Shown: positions 26,946 through 37,900, counted from the stretch's first letter. The stretch: 64,000 nt of DNA from an uncultured Prevotellaceae bacterium (GCA_902800185.1 CADCDK010000010.1:1-64000), one strand, 5' to 3'. Numbers and translations: made by a program. The notes: generated by a model from the letters alone, not told the origin.

Positions 26946-26953
26946 TACTTTTG
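26946..26953 (+). promoter_or_regulatory. -7 element of the starch susC operon
   Basis: TACTTTTG matches TAnnTTTG and leaves a leader of about 85 nt before the susC ATG. No TTTG is seen at the ideal -33 position, in keeping with a promoter that needs an activator. Confidence 0.5.
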
Positions 26954-27044
26954 CAAAGCGAAAAGGGTTTCGTAGATTGAACCGGACTTGATAATTAAAA
27001 ACAACTAACAACATATCAAATTTTAACTTTAAAAATGTAATAAG

Positions 27045-30000
27045 ATGAAGCAGGTAAGAATTACAATGCCTCAGAGGATGCTCGCATTGATATGTGGGCT
27101 TATCCTGTCTGTCGGAGCCTTTGCTCAGCAGATTGCTGTGAAAGGTCATGTGAAAGATGCTTCCGGCGAGCCTATCATTGGTGCCACTGTCCGTGTTGAG
27201 GGACAGAATGATGGCGCAGTGACCGACTTCGACGGTAATTTCACATTGAACGCTCCCAAGGGAGCTACTCTTAATGTATCCTATATCGGATACGAGGATG
27301 TACAGGCTACAGCCTCTGCCAACGTGGTTATTACAATGGTCGAAGACCAGAAAGCGTTGGAAGAAGTTGTTGTCATTGGTTATGGACGCGCCAAGAAGGG
27401 CGACTTGACGGGTTCTGTCTCAGCCATGAAGCCCGATGATCTGTCAAAAGGTATCACCAACAATGCCAGCGATATGCTCGTCGGTAAGATTGCCGGTGTG
27501 GATGTCCAGACGGCAGGAGGTACTCCGGGTGCTGGAGCTCAAATCCGTATCCGTGGCGGTGCATCGCTCAACGCTACCAACGATCCTCTTTATGTCATTG
27601 ACGGTCTGACCATCGATGGTAATACCGCAAAGGGTATGAGTAATATCCTGGCTATGATTAATCCGAATGACATCGAGACTTTTTCTGTTTTGAAGTCAGC
27701 TTCTGCAACAGCCATCTATGGTAGCCGTGCTTCGAATGGCGTTATTGTCATCACCACCAAGAAGGGACGTAAGGGACAGAAGCCTTCTGTTACCTATAAT
27801 GGTGACATTACTGTTTCGAAGATTCAGAAGAAGTACGATACACTCGGTGGCGATGCCTATCGCGCACTTGTTGCCAGTATCGACGGTCTCGATGCCAGCA
27901 AGCTCGGTGATGCCAATACAGACTGGCAGGATGAAATCTTCCGTACCGCAGTGAGCACCAACCACAACATTTCAATTCAGGGAGGTATCAAGAACATGCC
28001 TTATCGTGTCAGCGCAGGCTACAACATTGCAAATGGTATCGTGAAAACTTCATGGATGCGCCGTTTCAATAGCTCGTTCAACCTTGCTCCCACCTTCTTG
28101 GAAGACCACCTGAACTTCAACATCACGGCAAAATACATGCACGAGAAGAACCGCTATGCTGATGCAGGCGGTGCTATTGGAGCTGCCTTGAGTATTGATC
28201 CGACTCGTCCTGTATTCGATGATTCTGAGGCCAGCCAGTTCTTTAATGGCTACTATCAGGGATCACAGGCCGTAGCTGAGGATTCTCCTTTCGATCCTTC
28301 CTGGAAATACACCAACAATCCCAATGCTCCGCAGAACCCGTTGGCTCTGTTAAAGAATATGTACGACCAGGCTTCAGTTGATGACTTCAGTGGCAACGTC
28401 GAGGCCGACTACAAGATTCATGGTTTTGAAGATTTGCACATCCATGGGTCTTTGGGTGCTCAGTACACGGAGTCAAAGGAAAACAAAGACATCTCCCGTT
28501 ATAGCTTCTCCAATAACTATTATGGTTGGAACGGCGAGGAACGCTATTTCAAGTACTCTGTTACTGCTAATGCTTATGCGCAGTACATGAAAGAGTTCGG
28601 CGCTCACTTCCTTGATGTCATGGCAGGTGCCGAGGAAAGCCACTACCACCGCAGCGGATACAACTACGGACAGGGTACCAATCCCTTCACGGGGCAGGCA
28701 TACAATCAATCAAAGCGTGACGAGCAGGCTTGGGCAACACACAACAGCCTTGTTTCTTATTTCGGGCGTCTGAACTATACCTTGCTTGAGCGTTATATGC
28801 TCACCGCCACCTTCCGCGCCGATGGTTCCAGCCGTTTCGCTAAGGGCCATAAGTGGGGCTATTTCCCCTCTGTTGCTTTGGCATGGAAGATCAACAATGA
28901 GAATTTCCTCAAGAACGTGAGATGGATAGACGAACTGAAGCTTCGCCTCGACTGGGGTAAGACTGGTCAACAGGGCTTCGACAGCTTTGGCGACTTTCTC
29001 TATATGCCGCTCTATACGGTTAGTAACTCTTATGCAGAGTATCCGTTCGGTAACACTTATTATCAGACCATCCGCCCGGCTTCATACAACAAGAACTTGA
29101 AGTGGGAAACTACTACCACCTGGAATGCTGGTCTTGACTTCTCCGCACTGAATGGCCGTATCGTTGCTAGTGTTGATGGCTACTATCGTAAGACTACAGA
29201 CCTTCTCAACAGTGTCACAATTCCTGTTGGAACCAACTTTGCTTCCACCATGTTGCAGAACATTGGCGACATGAAGAACTATGGTCTTGAGTTCTCGCTC
29301 GATGCTCGTCCCATTGTTACCAAGGACTTTACATGGCAGGTTACCTACAACGTAGCTTGGAATCACAGTGAGATAACAGCACTCACAGGCAGCTCTCAGG
29401 GTGATTCTGACTACTATATCGCCACTGGTGAGACTATCTCCAAAGGTAACAGCACTAAGATTATGGTGAACAAGGTCGGTGAGACTCCCAACTCGTTCTT
29501 CGTGTACCAGCAGGTTTATGACGAGAATGGCAAGCCAATCGAAGGTCTGTATGTAGACCGCAATGGAGACGGTGAGATCAACAGCAAGGATAAGTATTGT
29601 TACAAGAGCCCGGCTCCCGATGTCATCATGGGCTTCACAACCAAGTTCATGTACAAGAATTGGGACTTGAGTGCTGCTTTCCATGCTTCGTTCAACAACT
29701 ATGTTTATTACGACTATCTATCAAGCAAGGGTGCCGTCAGCGCTTCCGGTCTTTACAGCAACAGTGCTTTCTCCAATACCTTCCAAGAGGCTGTTGATCT
29801 GGGCTTCACCGGCGTAGGTACCGAATATTGGCTATCGGATTATTTTGTTCGCAACGCTTCTTATCTGAAGTGCTCCAACATAACATTGGGTTATTCTTTT
29901 GGTCCTCAGTTGAAGTATGCCGGTCGTGACTACTTCTCTGGCCGTTGGTTCTTCACCGTACAGAACCCGTTCATCATCACCAAGTATAAGGGCATTGACC

Positions 30001-30080
30001 CCGAGGTGAGCAGCGGTGTCGACAAGAACCCATATCCACGTCCCATCAGCTTCCAGCTGGGTCTGACTCTCAATTTCTAA
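27045..30080 (+). CDS. susC: SusC/RagA TonB-dependent outer-membrane transporter (starch locus)
   Basis: A 1011-residue outer-membrane importer. A signal peptide ending ...VGAFAQ is followed by a carboxypeptidase-regulatory-like domain (VKGHVKDASGEPIIGATV), a TonB-box region (ALEEVVVIGYG), the plug with IRIRGGASLNATNDPLYVIDG and SATAIYGSRASNGVIVITTKKG, and then the long beta-barrel, ending in FQLGLTLNF with a terminal Phe. It pairs with SusD 36 nt later. Neighbouring amylase, pullulanase, GH97 and GH77 genes point to starch or maltodextrin as cargo. Confidence 0.95.
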   Translation: MKQVRITMPQRMLALICGLILSVGAFAQQIAVKGHVKDASGEPIIGATVRVEGQNDGAVTDFDGNFTLNAPKGATLNVSYIGYEDVQATASANVVITMVEDQKALEEVVVIGYGRAKKGDLTGSVSAMKPDDLSKGITNNASDMLVGKIAGVDVQTAGGTPGAGAQIRIRGGASLNATNDPLYVIDGLTIDGNTAKGMSNILAMINPNDIETFSVLKSASATAIYGSRASNGVIVITTKKGRKGQKPSVTYNGDITVSKIQKKYDTLGGDAYRALVASIDGLDASKLGDANTDWQDEIFRTAVSTNHNISIQGGIKNMPYRVSAGYNIANGIVKTSWMRRFNSSFNLAPTFLEDHLNFNITAKYMHEKNRYADAGGAIGAALSIDPTRPVFDDSEASQFFNGYYQGSQAVAEDSPFDPSWKYTNNPNAPQNPLALLKNMYDQASVDDFSGNVEADYKIHGFEDLHIHGSLGAQYTESKENKDISRYSFSNNYYGWNGEERYFKYSVTANAYAQYMKEFGAHFLDVMAGAEESHYHRSGYNYGQGTNPFTGQAYNQSKRDEQAWATHNSLVSYFGRLNYTLLERYMLTATFRADGSSRFAKGHKWGYFPSVALAWKINNENFLKNVRWIDELKLRLDWGKTGQQGFDSFGDFLYMPLYTVSNSYAEYPFGNTYYQTIRPASYNKNLKWETTTTWNAGLDFSALNGRIVASVDGYYRKTTDLLNSVTIPVGTNFASTMLQNIGDMKNYGLEFSLDARPIVTKDFTWQVTYNVAWNHSEITALTGSSQGDSDYYIATGETISKGNSTKIMVNKVGETPNSFFVYQQVYDENGKPIEGLYVDRNGDGEINSKDKYCYKSPAPDVIMGFTTKFMYKNWDLSAAFHASFNNYVYYDYLSSKGAVSASGLYSNSAFSNTFQEAVDLGFTGVGTEYWLSDYFVRNASYLKCSNITLGYSFGPQLKYAGRDYFSGRWFFTVQNPFIITKYKGIDPEVSSGVDKNPYPRPISFQLGLTLNF

Positions 30081-30116
30081 AGGTGTAATAAATTAAATAA
30101 TAAAGGATATACAATT

Positions 30117-31805
30117 ATGAGACATATTTTAATGAAAACAGCTGCCGCAAGTCTTCTTGTCTTGGGACTTGCCTCATGTGCAGACGATTTGAATATCTCA
30201 TCTATTGACCCGCAAACATCTACTTCTTACGAAGACATGGGACTTCTTGCCAAGATCTATGCAACGTTAGGTGTGACTGGTCAGCAAGGCCCTGCAGGTA
30301 AGGGTGACATCTCAAGCGATGAAGGTGAGAGCGGATTCTATCGTACAACGTTCAATCTGATGGAGCTGCCTACTGACGAGTGTAACTGGGCATGGCAGAC
30401 CGATACCGATATTCCTCAGATTTCCGGAATAGGATGGAATGCCAATTCTGCCCGTACACAGTGGGCTTATCAGCGTCTTGGCTTTGACATCACGCTTTAT
30501 AACTTCTATCTGAGTGAGACAGCCGGAAAGGCTGACGATGCAGATTATAAATACTATCGTGCCGAAACACGTTTCCTGCGTGCGCTTCACTACTGGTACT
30601 TCCTCGACTTGTGGCACAAGGCACCGTTCAAGGATGAGAACGATGCCCTTACAGCACTGCCTGTTGAGAAGGTTGGCAAAGAACTCTATGACTGGATTGA
30701 TAACGAGCTCACCGAGATTGAGTCGGAACTGGCACCGATAGGTACTTTCAACGACAACAAGAACTTCGGACGTGCCGACCAGGGCGCCGCTTATATGTTG
30801 CATGCTCGTCTGGCCTTGAATTCAGCTGTCTATACTGATGGTGCCGTGAAGGATTATCAGAAGGCTATCAACTATTGCGACAAGGTGATTGCCGGTCCTT
30901 ACGAACTAAGCCGAATCCCCGTTACCAATCCTAAGAACGGTCTTACCTATAGCGGCTACGCTCAGGTGTTCATGGCCGACAACGATGTAAATGTCAATGC
31001 CATGAAGGAGATTATTCTTCCCATCCGTCAGGACGGTTTGAAGACGCGTTGCTACTCAGGTGCTAACTATTTGGTTTCTTCCACCCGCATCTCGGGTATG
31101 CCGTATGCTGGCACTAGTAACTGCTGGAGCTGTAACTACGCCCGCCCCGACCTGATTAAGAAGTTCTTCCCCTTGGAAAATATCCCCATGGCAACAGAAG
31201 AAGCTCCCGAGAAGGCTACCGAGTCGCAGATTATCGCCCTTGACGATGCAAGCGGTGCCGACACCAAGGGTATCCTTGCAGCAGCAGGCGATGACCGCGC
31301 CCTATTCTATGCTGGTTGTGGCGGTGGTATCCGCAAGCTGCGCACAGACAAGCTCAACAACTTCCTTGATGGTATCTCTATCGTGAAATGGCAGAACATC
31401 CGTTCCGATGGAGGCGATGTACACGACAAGGAATTCCCCGATGTTGACATACCTTTGTTCCGTCTTGCCGAGGCTTATCTGACTCGTGCTGAGGCCAAAT
31501 TCCGTCTGAATGATGCCGATGCCATCTCTGACATCAACTTCCTGCGCACGCGTGCCAATGCAATCCCGCTTTCCACGCTCACAGAACAGGACATCATTGA
31601 CGAGTGGAGCCGCGAGTTCTTCATGGAGGGGCGCCGTCGTAGCGACCTGAACCGTTTCGGACTGTTTGTCGGAAACAAGTACATCTGGGCATGGAAGGGT
31701 GGCAAACCCGAAGGACAGCCTGTTGATGCTCATTTCCGTTACTATGCTATTCCTCAGGATGACATTAACAACAATAAGAACATGCATCAGAACGATGGTT
31801 ATTGA
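30117..31805 (+). CDS. susD: SusD/RagB-type starch-binding lipoprotein (starch locus)
   Basis: A 562-residue outer-membrane lipoprotein that acts as the lid of the SusC transporter. The lipobox is LGLASC. The SusD fold shows in AETRFLRALHYWYFLDLWHKAPF, AAYMLHARLALNSAVY (TPR-like helices) and the C-terminal RLAEAYLTRAEAKFRLND with EWSREFFMEGRRRSDLNRF. The end YYAIPQDDINNNKNMHQNDGY is typical. It follows SusC by 36 nt and precedes SusE by 52 nt. Confidence 0.95.
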   Translation: MRHILMKTAAASLLVLGLASCADDLNISSIDPQTSTSYEDMGLLAKIYATLGVTGQQGPAGKGDISSDEGESGFYRTTFNLMELPTDECNWAWQTDTDIPQISGIGWNANSARTQWAYQRLGFDITLYNFYLSETAGKADDADYKYYRAETRFLRALHYWYFLDLWHKAPFKDENDALTALPVEKVGKELYDWIDNELTEIESELAPIGTFNDNKNFGRADQGAAYMLHARLALNSAVYTDGAVKDYQKAINYCDKVIAGPYELSRIPVTNPKNGLTYSGYAQVFMADNDVNVNAMKEIILPIRQDGLKTRCYSGANYLVSSTRISGMPYAGTSNCWSCNYARPDLIKKFFPLENIPMATEEAPEKATESQIIALDDASGADTKGILAAAGDDRALFYAGCGGGIRKLRTDKLNNFLDGISIVKWQNIRSDGGDVHDKEFPDVDIPLFRLAEAYLTRAEAKFRLNDADAISDINFLRTRANAIPLSTLTEQDIIDEWSREFFMEGRRRSDLNRFGLFVGNKYIWAWKGGKPEGQPVDAHFRYYAIPQDDINNNKNMHQNDGY

Positions 31806-31857
31806 TTGTCTATGGAAATCGTAAAAGTAAAACATTATATTAAATTTTAGGTTCATT

Positions 31858-33075
31858 ATGAATAAAAGATTATATAACATAGGAAGAAGCTTGGCAGTCA
31901 TAGCACTTTCCCTGGCTACCCTTACAGCCTGTGAGAAGGACGACAAAAGCAATCCTACGTTCCAACAGCCGGCAGAGGGGTCGTTCATTCTGAACGTTCC
32001 TGGACTTGCCAAAGGTGACAATATATACGACCTGTCAAAGTCTGAGAGCGTCAGCCTCACCTGCACTCAGCCTGCCTACGGCATGCCCCTGAAGACTTAC
32101 TATCAAGTACAGGTTTCTCTTGATGAGCGTTTCTCCAATACTGATATTGAGGGCGTTGCCTATCGTACACTAAAAACTTCTTACAATCAGGCTACTATGC
32201 ACGTGGATGGTGTTGAGTTGAACAAGGCCGTTGTCAAGCTCTACCAGGGCTCGCACAATGGTGCAGACCCTTCGGGCATCGTTATGCCTATTTACATCCG
32301 TTTACGTGCTCACGTTGGTGTTGAAATCAACCAGTTGGGTTGGATTAACTCTAATGTCGTTAAGCTACCGAAGGTCGTGGCCAGTTATGTAGCTACCATG
32401 CCGACAGAGTTCTTCATGCGCGGTACTTCCATCAAGGGAGGCAAGAATGCCAAGGAACTGGGTGCTATCGTTGGTACAAAGGGCGAGTTCACAGGTCTCT
32501 TCTACGCAGCAGCAGGAAGCACCTTCACCTTTGGTGACGATGAGGATACTGGCGACGGATGGTCTGCTATCGCTACGCTCAACGACAATGCTTCTGCTGG
32601 TCTCAGCGAGGGCGACGGAGGAACTGTCAAGGTTGCCAATGCCGGCTGGTATGCTGTTCACTTCTTGAACGAGGTGAACGAAGCTGAGAACAAGCTTGTT
32701 ACAACGCTCAATATCTATCCTGCTCACGCATACGTGATTGGACAGGGTTGCGGTGGCAACTGGGACGATTCTAATCCCGCATGGGAGATGATAGCTCCCG
32801 CCGATGCTTCCCAGCCTTGGGTATCACCCGCCTTCACAGGTTCTGGTGAGTTACGTGCCTACATCAAGCTTCCTGGCATCGAGTGGTGGAAGACTGAGTA
32901 CACGCTCACTGGTTCGAAACCCAAGTCTATTACATGGCGTGGCGTCAAGTACAATATCAATTCTAACTGGAAGGAAGATGCAGGCCCCAGCTTCTCTGTT
33001 GCCGTAGAACCTGGAATGAAGCTCTTTGTGGATTTTGACTCCGATACGGGTAAGGTTGATACTAAATGGGAATAA
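31858..33075 (+). CDS. SusE-like surface starch-binding lipoprotein
   Basis: A 405-residue lipoprotein (lipobox TLTAC). The N-terminal part has the SusE/F Ig-like domain (FILNVPGLAKGDNIYDLSKS, TYYQVQVSLDERF). Later segments (EFFMRGTSIKGGKNAKELGA, HAYVIGQGCGGNWDDSNPAW) resemble the CBM58-like modules of SusE/SusF, with several Trp residues suited to stacking on glucan. Its position directly after SusC/SusD matches the Sus order. Name is by position and domain, as sequence drift is high in this family. Confidence 0.85.
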   Translation: MNKRLYNIGRSLAVIALSLATLTACEKDDKSNPTFQQPAEGSFILNVPGLAKGDNIYDLSKSESVSLTCTQPAYGMPLKTYYQVQVSLDERFSNTDIEGVAYRTLKTSYNQATMHVDGVELNKAVVKLYQGSHNGADPSGIVMPIYIRLRAHVGVEINQLGWINSNVVKLPKVVASYVATMPTEFFMRGTSIKGGKNAKELGAIVGTKGEFTGLFYAAAGSTFTFGDDEDTGDGWSAIATLNDNASAGLSEGDGGTVKVANAGWYAVHFLNEVNEAENKLVTTLNIYPAHAYVIGQGCGGNWDDSNPAWEMIAPADASQPWVSPAFTGSGELRAYIKLPGIEWWKTEYTLTGSKPKSITWRGVKYNINSNWKEDAGPSFSVAVEPGMKLFVDFDSDTGKVDTKWE

Positions 33076-33083
33076 TAACTAAA

Positions 33084-34589
33084 ATGAAGATCAATATGAA
33101 AAATCTATTTAAATATACGTTTGCAGCTTGCGTGGGCCTTGTGCTCGCCAGCTGTAACGGCGACTATGACGATTGGGCTCAGCCTCAGACGAATGGTGAG
33201 GAAGAGGCTATGACCATTCCTGGCTATAAGGTCGCTATTGCGCATACAGATGTTATCGACTTGGCCAGCCAAACCGAGGACAGTATTAGCATATTCACTC
33301 TGGCTGAGGCTTCTAACCTGCCAGCAGGTGCGCGTGTCGAGAAGAACACTGTTGAACTAACTCCTATTGGCGATGACAAGTTGGCCAATGCTTCCACAAA
33401 GACCCTGACCGCCGACCTCAATGGCAAGGTTTCTATTGCTGAACTTCAGAGTATTGCTGAGGCTGCTTATGGCAAGCGTCCTGTTGCCCGTCCTTTCAAG
33501 GCTCAAGTCTACAGTCGTGTCAACTTGAATGGTGATGACTTGCTCATCGATGCCGGTCAATTCACACTTACTGTTGTTCCCATAGCTCCGTACATTGCCG
33601 AGAACTACTATGTAGTAGGTGGCCCGCTCGACTGGTTCCAGTCTGCAAATACCAAGGAGCTGAAGTTCGAACACAGTGCCAAGGATGTCTACGAAGATCC
33701 TATCTTCACCATCACCATCCCCACATCGGGCGATTCTTGGTTTGCCATCGGTGATGACGAGGCTCTCGATGCCATCGCTAATGACAACGTTTGGAACAAG
33801 CTCTTCGGTACCACCGGTAAGAGCGAGGACCTCTCAGGAAAACTCGACTATCGTTATAACCTCGGTGGCGACTACTCGCTGCATGTGGTTGATCCGAGTG
33901 CCAAATTCATCGTGATTACACTGAACATGATGGAGCGCACATACGAGATTAAGACCATAGGTGATGCTCCCAAGCTCTTCCTGGTAGGTGGACTGACAGG
34001 ATGGAGTCCTGACAATGCTGCCAAGGCTCTGCTCATCCCCGAGTCGAATACTGTGACAAGTTTCACTGCTAAGTACTCTGGCGCATGGGATTTGAAGCTT
34101 TGGAAACTGGAAGACCTGGGCAGCTGGGACGATTGTTGGGGTTGCATAGTTGATGGCTGCAACGATCCTTCCGGCGAGCTCATTACCAGCGGAGCACAGG
34201 CCATCTCTGCACCCACAGCAGAATACTACACCTTCACTGTGAACACCGCTACCATGCAGTACACTTGGACACGTTTGGACAACCAGAATCCTACAGAGTA
34301 CACGCTCATTGGACTCATCGGTGGATTCAACGGCTGGGGAAGTGATCTTGAGATGACTCAGGTGACAAACCACAACTGGTATGCTGAGGCAACATTCGAT
34401 AGTGACACAGAACTGAAGTTCCGTGCCAACGGTGGCTGGGACATTAACTGGGGTGCCAATGTTGATACCTCAAACAACAGCTACTTCTTCGGCGTTGGAA
34501 CTCAGGGCGGTTCTAACATAAGCGTTCCTGCAGGAACCTATAAGGTTTATTTTAATGACATTACAGGTCGGTTCGCTTTCCTCCAATAA
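33084..34589 (+). CDS. SusF/SusE-like multi-module starch-binding lipoprotein
   Basis: A 501-residue lipoprotein (lipobox LVLASC). After an N-terminal Ig-like domain, successive modules begin NYYVVGGPLDWFQSA, PKLFLVGGLTGWSPDN and YTLIGLIGGFNGWGSD, each with the 'GG-x-GW' pattern of SusF-type starch-binding domains. The start at 33084 is chosen so that the signal peptide is near the N-terminus; an ATG at 33066 overlaps the SusE end, and one at 33096 is also possible. It ends the susCDEF operon, followed by the terminator at 34617. Confidence 0.85.
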   Translation: MKINMKNLFKYTFAACVGLVLASCNGDYDDWAQPQTNGEEEAMTIPGYKVAIAHTDVIDLASQTEDSISIFTLAEASNLPAGARVEKNTVELTPIGDDKLANASTKTLTADLNGKVSIAELQSIAEAAYGKRPVARPFKAQVYSRVNLNGDDLLIDAGQFTLTVVPIAPYIAENYYVVGGPLDWFQSANTKELKFEHSAKDVYEDPIFTITIPTSGDSWFAIGDDEALDAIANDNVWNKLFGTTGKSEDLSGKLDYRYNLGGDYSLHVVDPSAKFIVITLNMMERTYEIKTIGDAPKLFLVGGLTGWSPDNAAKALLIPESNTVTSFTAKYSGAWDLKLWKLEDLGSWDDCWGCIVDGCNDPSGELITSGAQAISAPTAEYYTFTVNTATMQYTWTRLDNQNPTEYTLIGLIGGFNGWGSDLEMTQVTNHNWYAEATFDSDTELKFRANGGWDINWGANVDTSNNSYFFGVGTQGGSNISVPAGTYKVYFNDITGRFAFLQ

Positions 34590-34616
34590 TAATCTATCTA
34601 TATTAAACACATGTCG

Positions 34617-34648
34617 GGTCTCGCTCCTTCGGGGGCGGGACCTTTTTC
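34617..34648 (+). terminator. Intrinsic terminator of the starch susCDEF operon
   Basis: An 11-bp G/C-rich stem (34617-34627 with 34632-34642, two G-T pairs) is closed by a TTCG tetraloop and followed by CTTTTT. Confidence 0.9.
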
Positions 34649-34680
34649 TTGTAAAGCCGTCAAAACGGGCGTTTCAGCTG

Positions 34681-34793
34681 TGTATCTCTAAGAGAAACAA
34701 GTTGTATCTCTATGAAATACACTCCGTATCTCTATGAAAAAACATTCTGTATTTCTGACAAAAAACACTTTGTTTTTGATGCGAAATACAATT
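34681..34793. repeat. 22/23-bp degenerate tandem repeat downstream of susF
   Basis: Units beginning at 34681, 34703, 34725 and 34747 carry the core GTATCTCTATGAAA (more degenerate in the last), with a poorer fifth unit near 34770. The stretch from 34649 to 34873 has no gene. The repeat lies about 30 nt beyond the operon terminator. Confidence 0.75.
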
Positions 34794-34873
34794 CAAAACA
34801 CTGCTTTCACAATTGCGAAGGCAGCATCTCGTTTGTTAATAAATCATAAATAACGGGGTGGGCGTCTTCTTCT

Positions 34874-34906
34874 TTTGCCGTACCTTCAGTTTTTTCTGTA
34901 CTTTTG
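34874..34906 (+). promoter_or_regulatory. Promoter of the large T9SS-tailed surface protein
   Basis: TTTG at 34874-34877, a 21-nt spacer and TACTTTTG at 34899-34906 form the full Bacteroidetes -33/-7 pair. The leader to the ATG at 34999 would be about 86 nt. Confidence 0.65.
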
Positions 34907-34998
34907 CACCGATTTCCAAAGAGCCTATTGTTTATTAATGATCCATATTGAAGAAATTTGATAATAAACAATAATGTTAACTAACTAACAACAAAAAA

Positions 34999-37900
34999 AT
35001 GAAATTAAAACGATTAAAGCTATCGCTTTTAGCTTTGTGCGCCCTCTGTGGGGGGGGGTAATTCTGCCCATGCACAAACGGACGTGACGAGTACGTGGAT
35101 AACAAATGCAGATTTCAGTGGAGAGTATGCAGCCTACGGGTCAGTTGGTCCGACATCTCTTAGTTCTGACCGTTGTATTTATCTTCCGAGTGGTTGGAGT
35201 ATAGAGATTAATAACAAATCACAAAACAATATGTCTGTTGTAAAAACTGGAGATAAACAACAGTCAAGCATGTTTACGGGAACTTATGCTCCTGGTGATG
35301 GCAAATATATGGTTCGTTTTCGAGACACTCAACCAACAGAGTATATAGATCTTTATCAGAGTGTCACAGTCCCTGTATCTGGAAAATACACGATTTCTGC
35401 AAAGCTCATTCGCCAAGATGGTTCAAAAATAAATGTTGATTTATATGCAGGTTCTTTAAGTGTAGCAAATAACTCAGCCGGCTCATGGCAAACCCGCTCT
35501 TTTACAACAATATTTACCAAAGATGAAATCGTCAGAATTGGTTTAAAATTTACAAATAAGAAAAGTTCAAATGATAACAACGGATATAAGGCTGGAGCAG
35601 ATGATGTTACCATTAGTTATATTGAAAATGTCAATGGACCTGCTCTTGCTGCCCTCATTGCACAGGCTAGAAGTATCAATACTGCAAAGGGCGGTTTGAC
35701 AGATGTTATTACTGCTGCACAAAACGTATATGATAATATTGATAACACACCAGAGTATCAGGACGATATTGATGGAGCTATTTCAACACTTAAAAGTGCT
35801 ATTGCGACGAAGGTCGCAGCAATTGGCTTCAGTCATCGTGATGATGTTTCTTACTTAATTGCTAATGCTGGTTTTGAGGGAATCACTGCAGAAACAGGTG
35901 ACTATACCACAGTCTCTGGAAAAGATTACGCAGAGGGTGGTTGGATTCTTGACACGACTTGTGACAGTGGTCGTGGTGCAGTATTGACTTATGATAGTGG
36001 CTATAAAGTAAATGCTGCCACTATTCCTGCTAATGATAATGCTGGAAATGGTGGTAAAGCTCTTGGATTGAATGTTGGATGGAAAGGAACACACCTTTAT
36101 AAAACTGCTCCCATCACCTTGCCAGCAGGGAAATATATTCTGAAAGTTAACGGTTATAATGCTGGAACAAACACACCGTTGGCATCAAAGTTTGGATTTG
36201 TACCTACCAGTGGTGATGCAACCCTTTCAACCAAGACCTCTTATACCTTAAATACTTGGGAAGAGGAAGAGGTTGTCATTACTTTGGCATCTGCTACGGA
36301 AGGATGTTTCCAATTGGGAGGAACTTCTACTGTTGATGCAGCTGCTACAAGTACTGCCCAGGTCTTTTTTGACAATATCACACTGACTTATGTGACGGAA
36401 GAAGGTTACGCCAAGGAAAGATGGGATGCGGCCAAAGCAGCCGCTGAAGCAGCTTATGGAGATGATACATATAGTAATGTGACCGGATCGGAAAAAACAG
36501 CATTGGAGACAGAGATTGGAAAATCAGAGCCTTCGACTGTTGCAGATTATGACACGGCAACAGAAGATTTGACTACAGCAACCTCTACCTTCACCGCAGC
36601 AAAACCTGCTTACGACAGTTTTGATACAGAGCGTGATCGTGCCATTGCACTGGGCGTGGATTCTGAAGATATCGTCCGCCCGACGAGTGCCGATAATTTA
36701 CAGGATGCACTTAATGCTCTCATCGTTCTTGAAGATGCTGCTGTGACAGCAAATTATACTGAAGATGCAACTGAATTTGTTGGCACATGGAGTAAATCAA
36801 ATACGGGTGACGCCAGTGATAAACACTGGAGTGGCACGACGAAAGGCTATTATTACAAATACTTCGATTCTGGAAATAGCACCATGTCTGTTTATAAAAC
36901 AGTTACTTTACCAGCTGGTAGCTATGTCTTGAAAGCTGCTGCAACATGTAAAAAAAGAAATGGTGATGAAACGAACTTCTATTTGGGTGTACAAATAGGG
37001 GGTGATTGGACGAAGGAATATTACACAGGTGAAAAAGGATATAATGGTTTGGGTATTGCTAAAAATGGTTTGGCTAACTACACAGCAGCTTCTGATACCT
37101 ATGCCAATAGCGATAACGGCTATGGCTGGGAATGGCGCTTTGTTGGGTTTACACTTGAAAACGAGACAGAAGTACAATTAAAGATTGCTGCCAATATCTT
37201 AAATACAGGATGGGTGGCTTTCTCAGATATTGCCCTGTTCACCACTGATGACAACATCAATTACTACAAAACACTTTATAACAACGCCAAGTCTGCAGCT
37301 GAGGCAGCTCTCGAAGATGATACGTATGAAAATGTGGACGGTGCAGAGAAAAAGGCTTTGACCGATGCTATTGCTGAAACCGATCCCGACCCCGACGTGG
37401 AGTGGTATCAGGATCAGAAGACTGCATTGGAAGAAGCTACGGCAACCTTTACAGATGATGATGTCGTTGCCAACTACAACCGCTTGGCTGCTGCTATTGC
37501 CGAGGCAGATGCCATTGAAACAAGCCATACCAGTTACGACGTAACAAGCACGACAACAGCAGCTGAGGCTCTTACTAATGCCAATGCTCTCTATACCGCC
37601 ATGCTGAACGCACAGAAGACTGCCAAGGCGAAAAAGACATTGGGCTTTGAGAGTGGAGAATATGCTCCTTATAATAATGTGGACATTCTGGCTGCTTGGG
37701 CGAATGCTGATGCCATCACGTCTGTGGCAGATGCTACAACCGATGCGCTTAATAATGCCATCAGTGCGCTGAATGATGCCAGTTGGTCAAGTGCCAATGC
37801 AATCGAGGTGAACGCTATTTATGATGGTACACTGAAGGATGCTCCTATTCAGGCTACTTCTGCGAATGTGGTTCTGCCTGGTTGGGTAACCAAGAGTGGT

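Noticed and set aside
34681-34793. Possible CRISPR array from 22-bp repeats
   Set aside because: The units abut without unique spacers and are degenerate, so they are tandem repeats.
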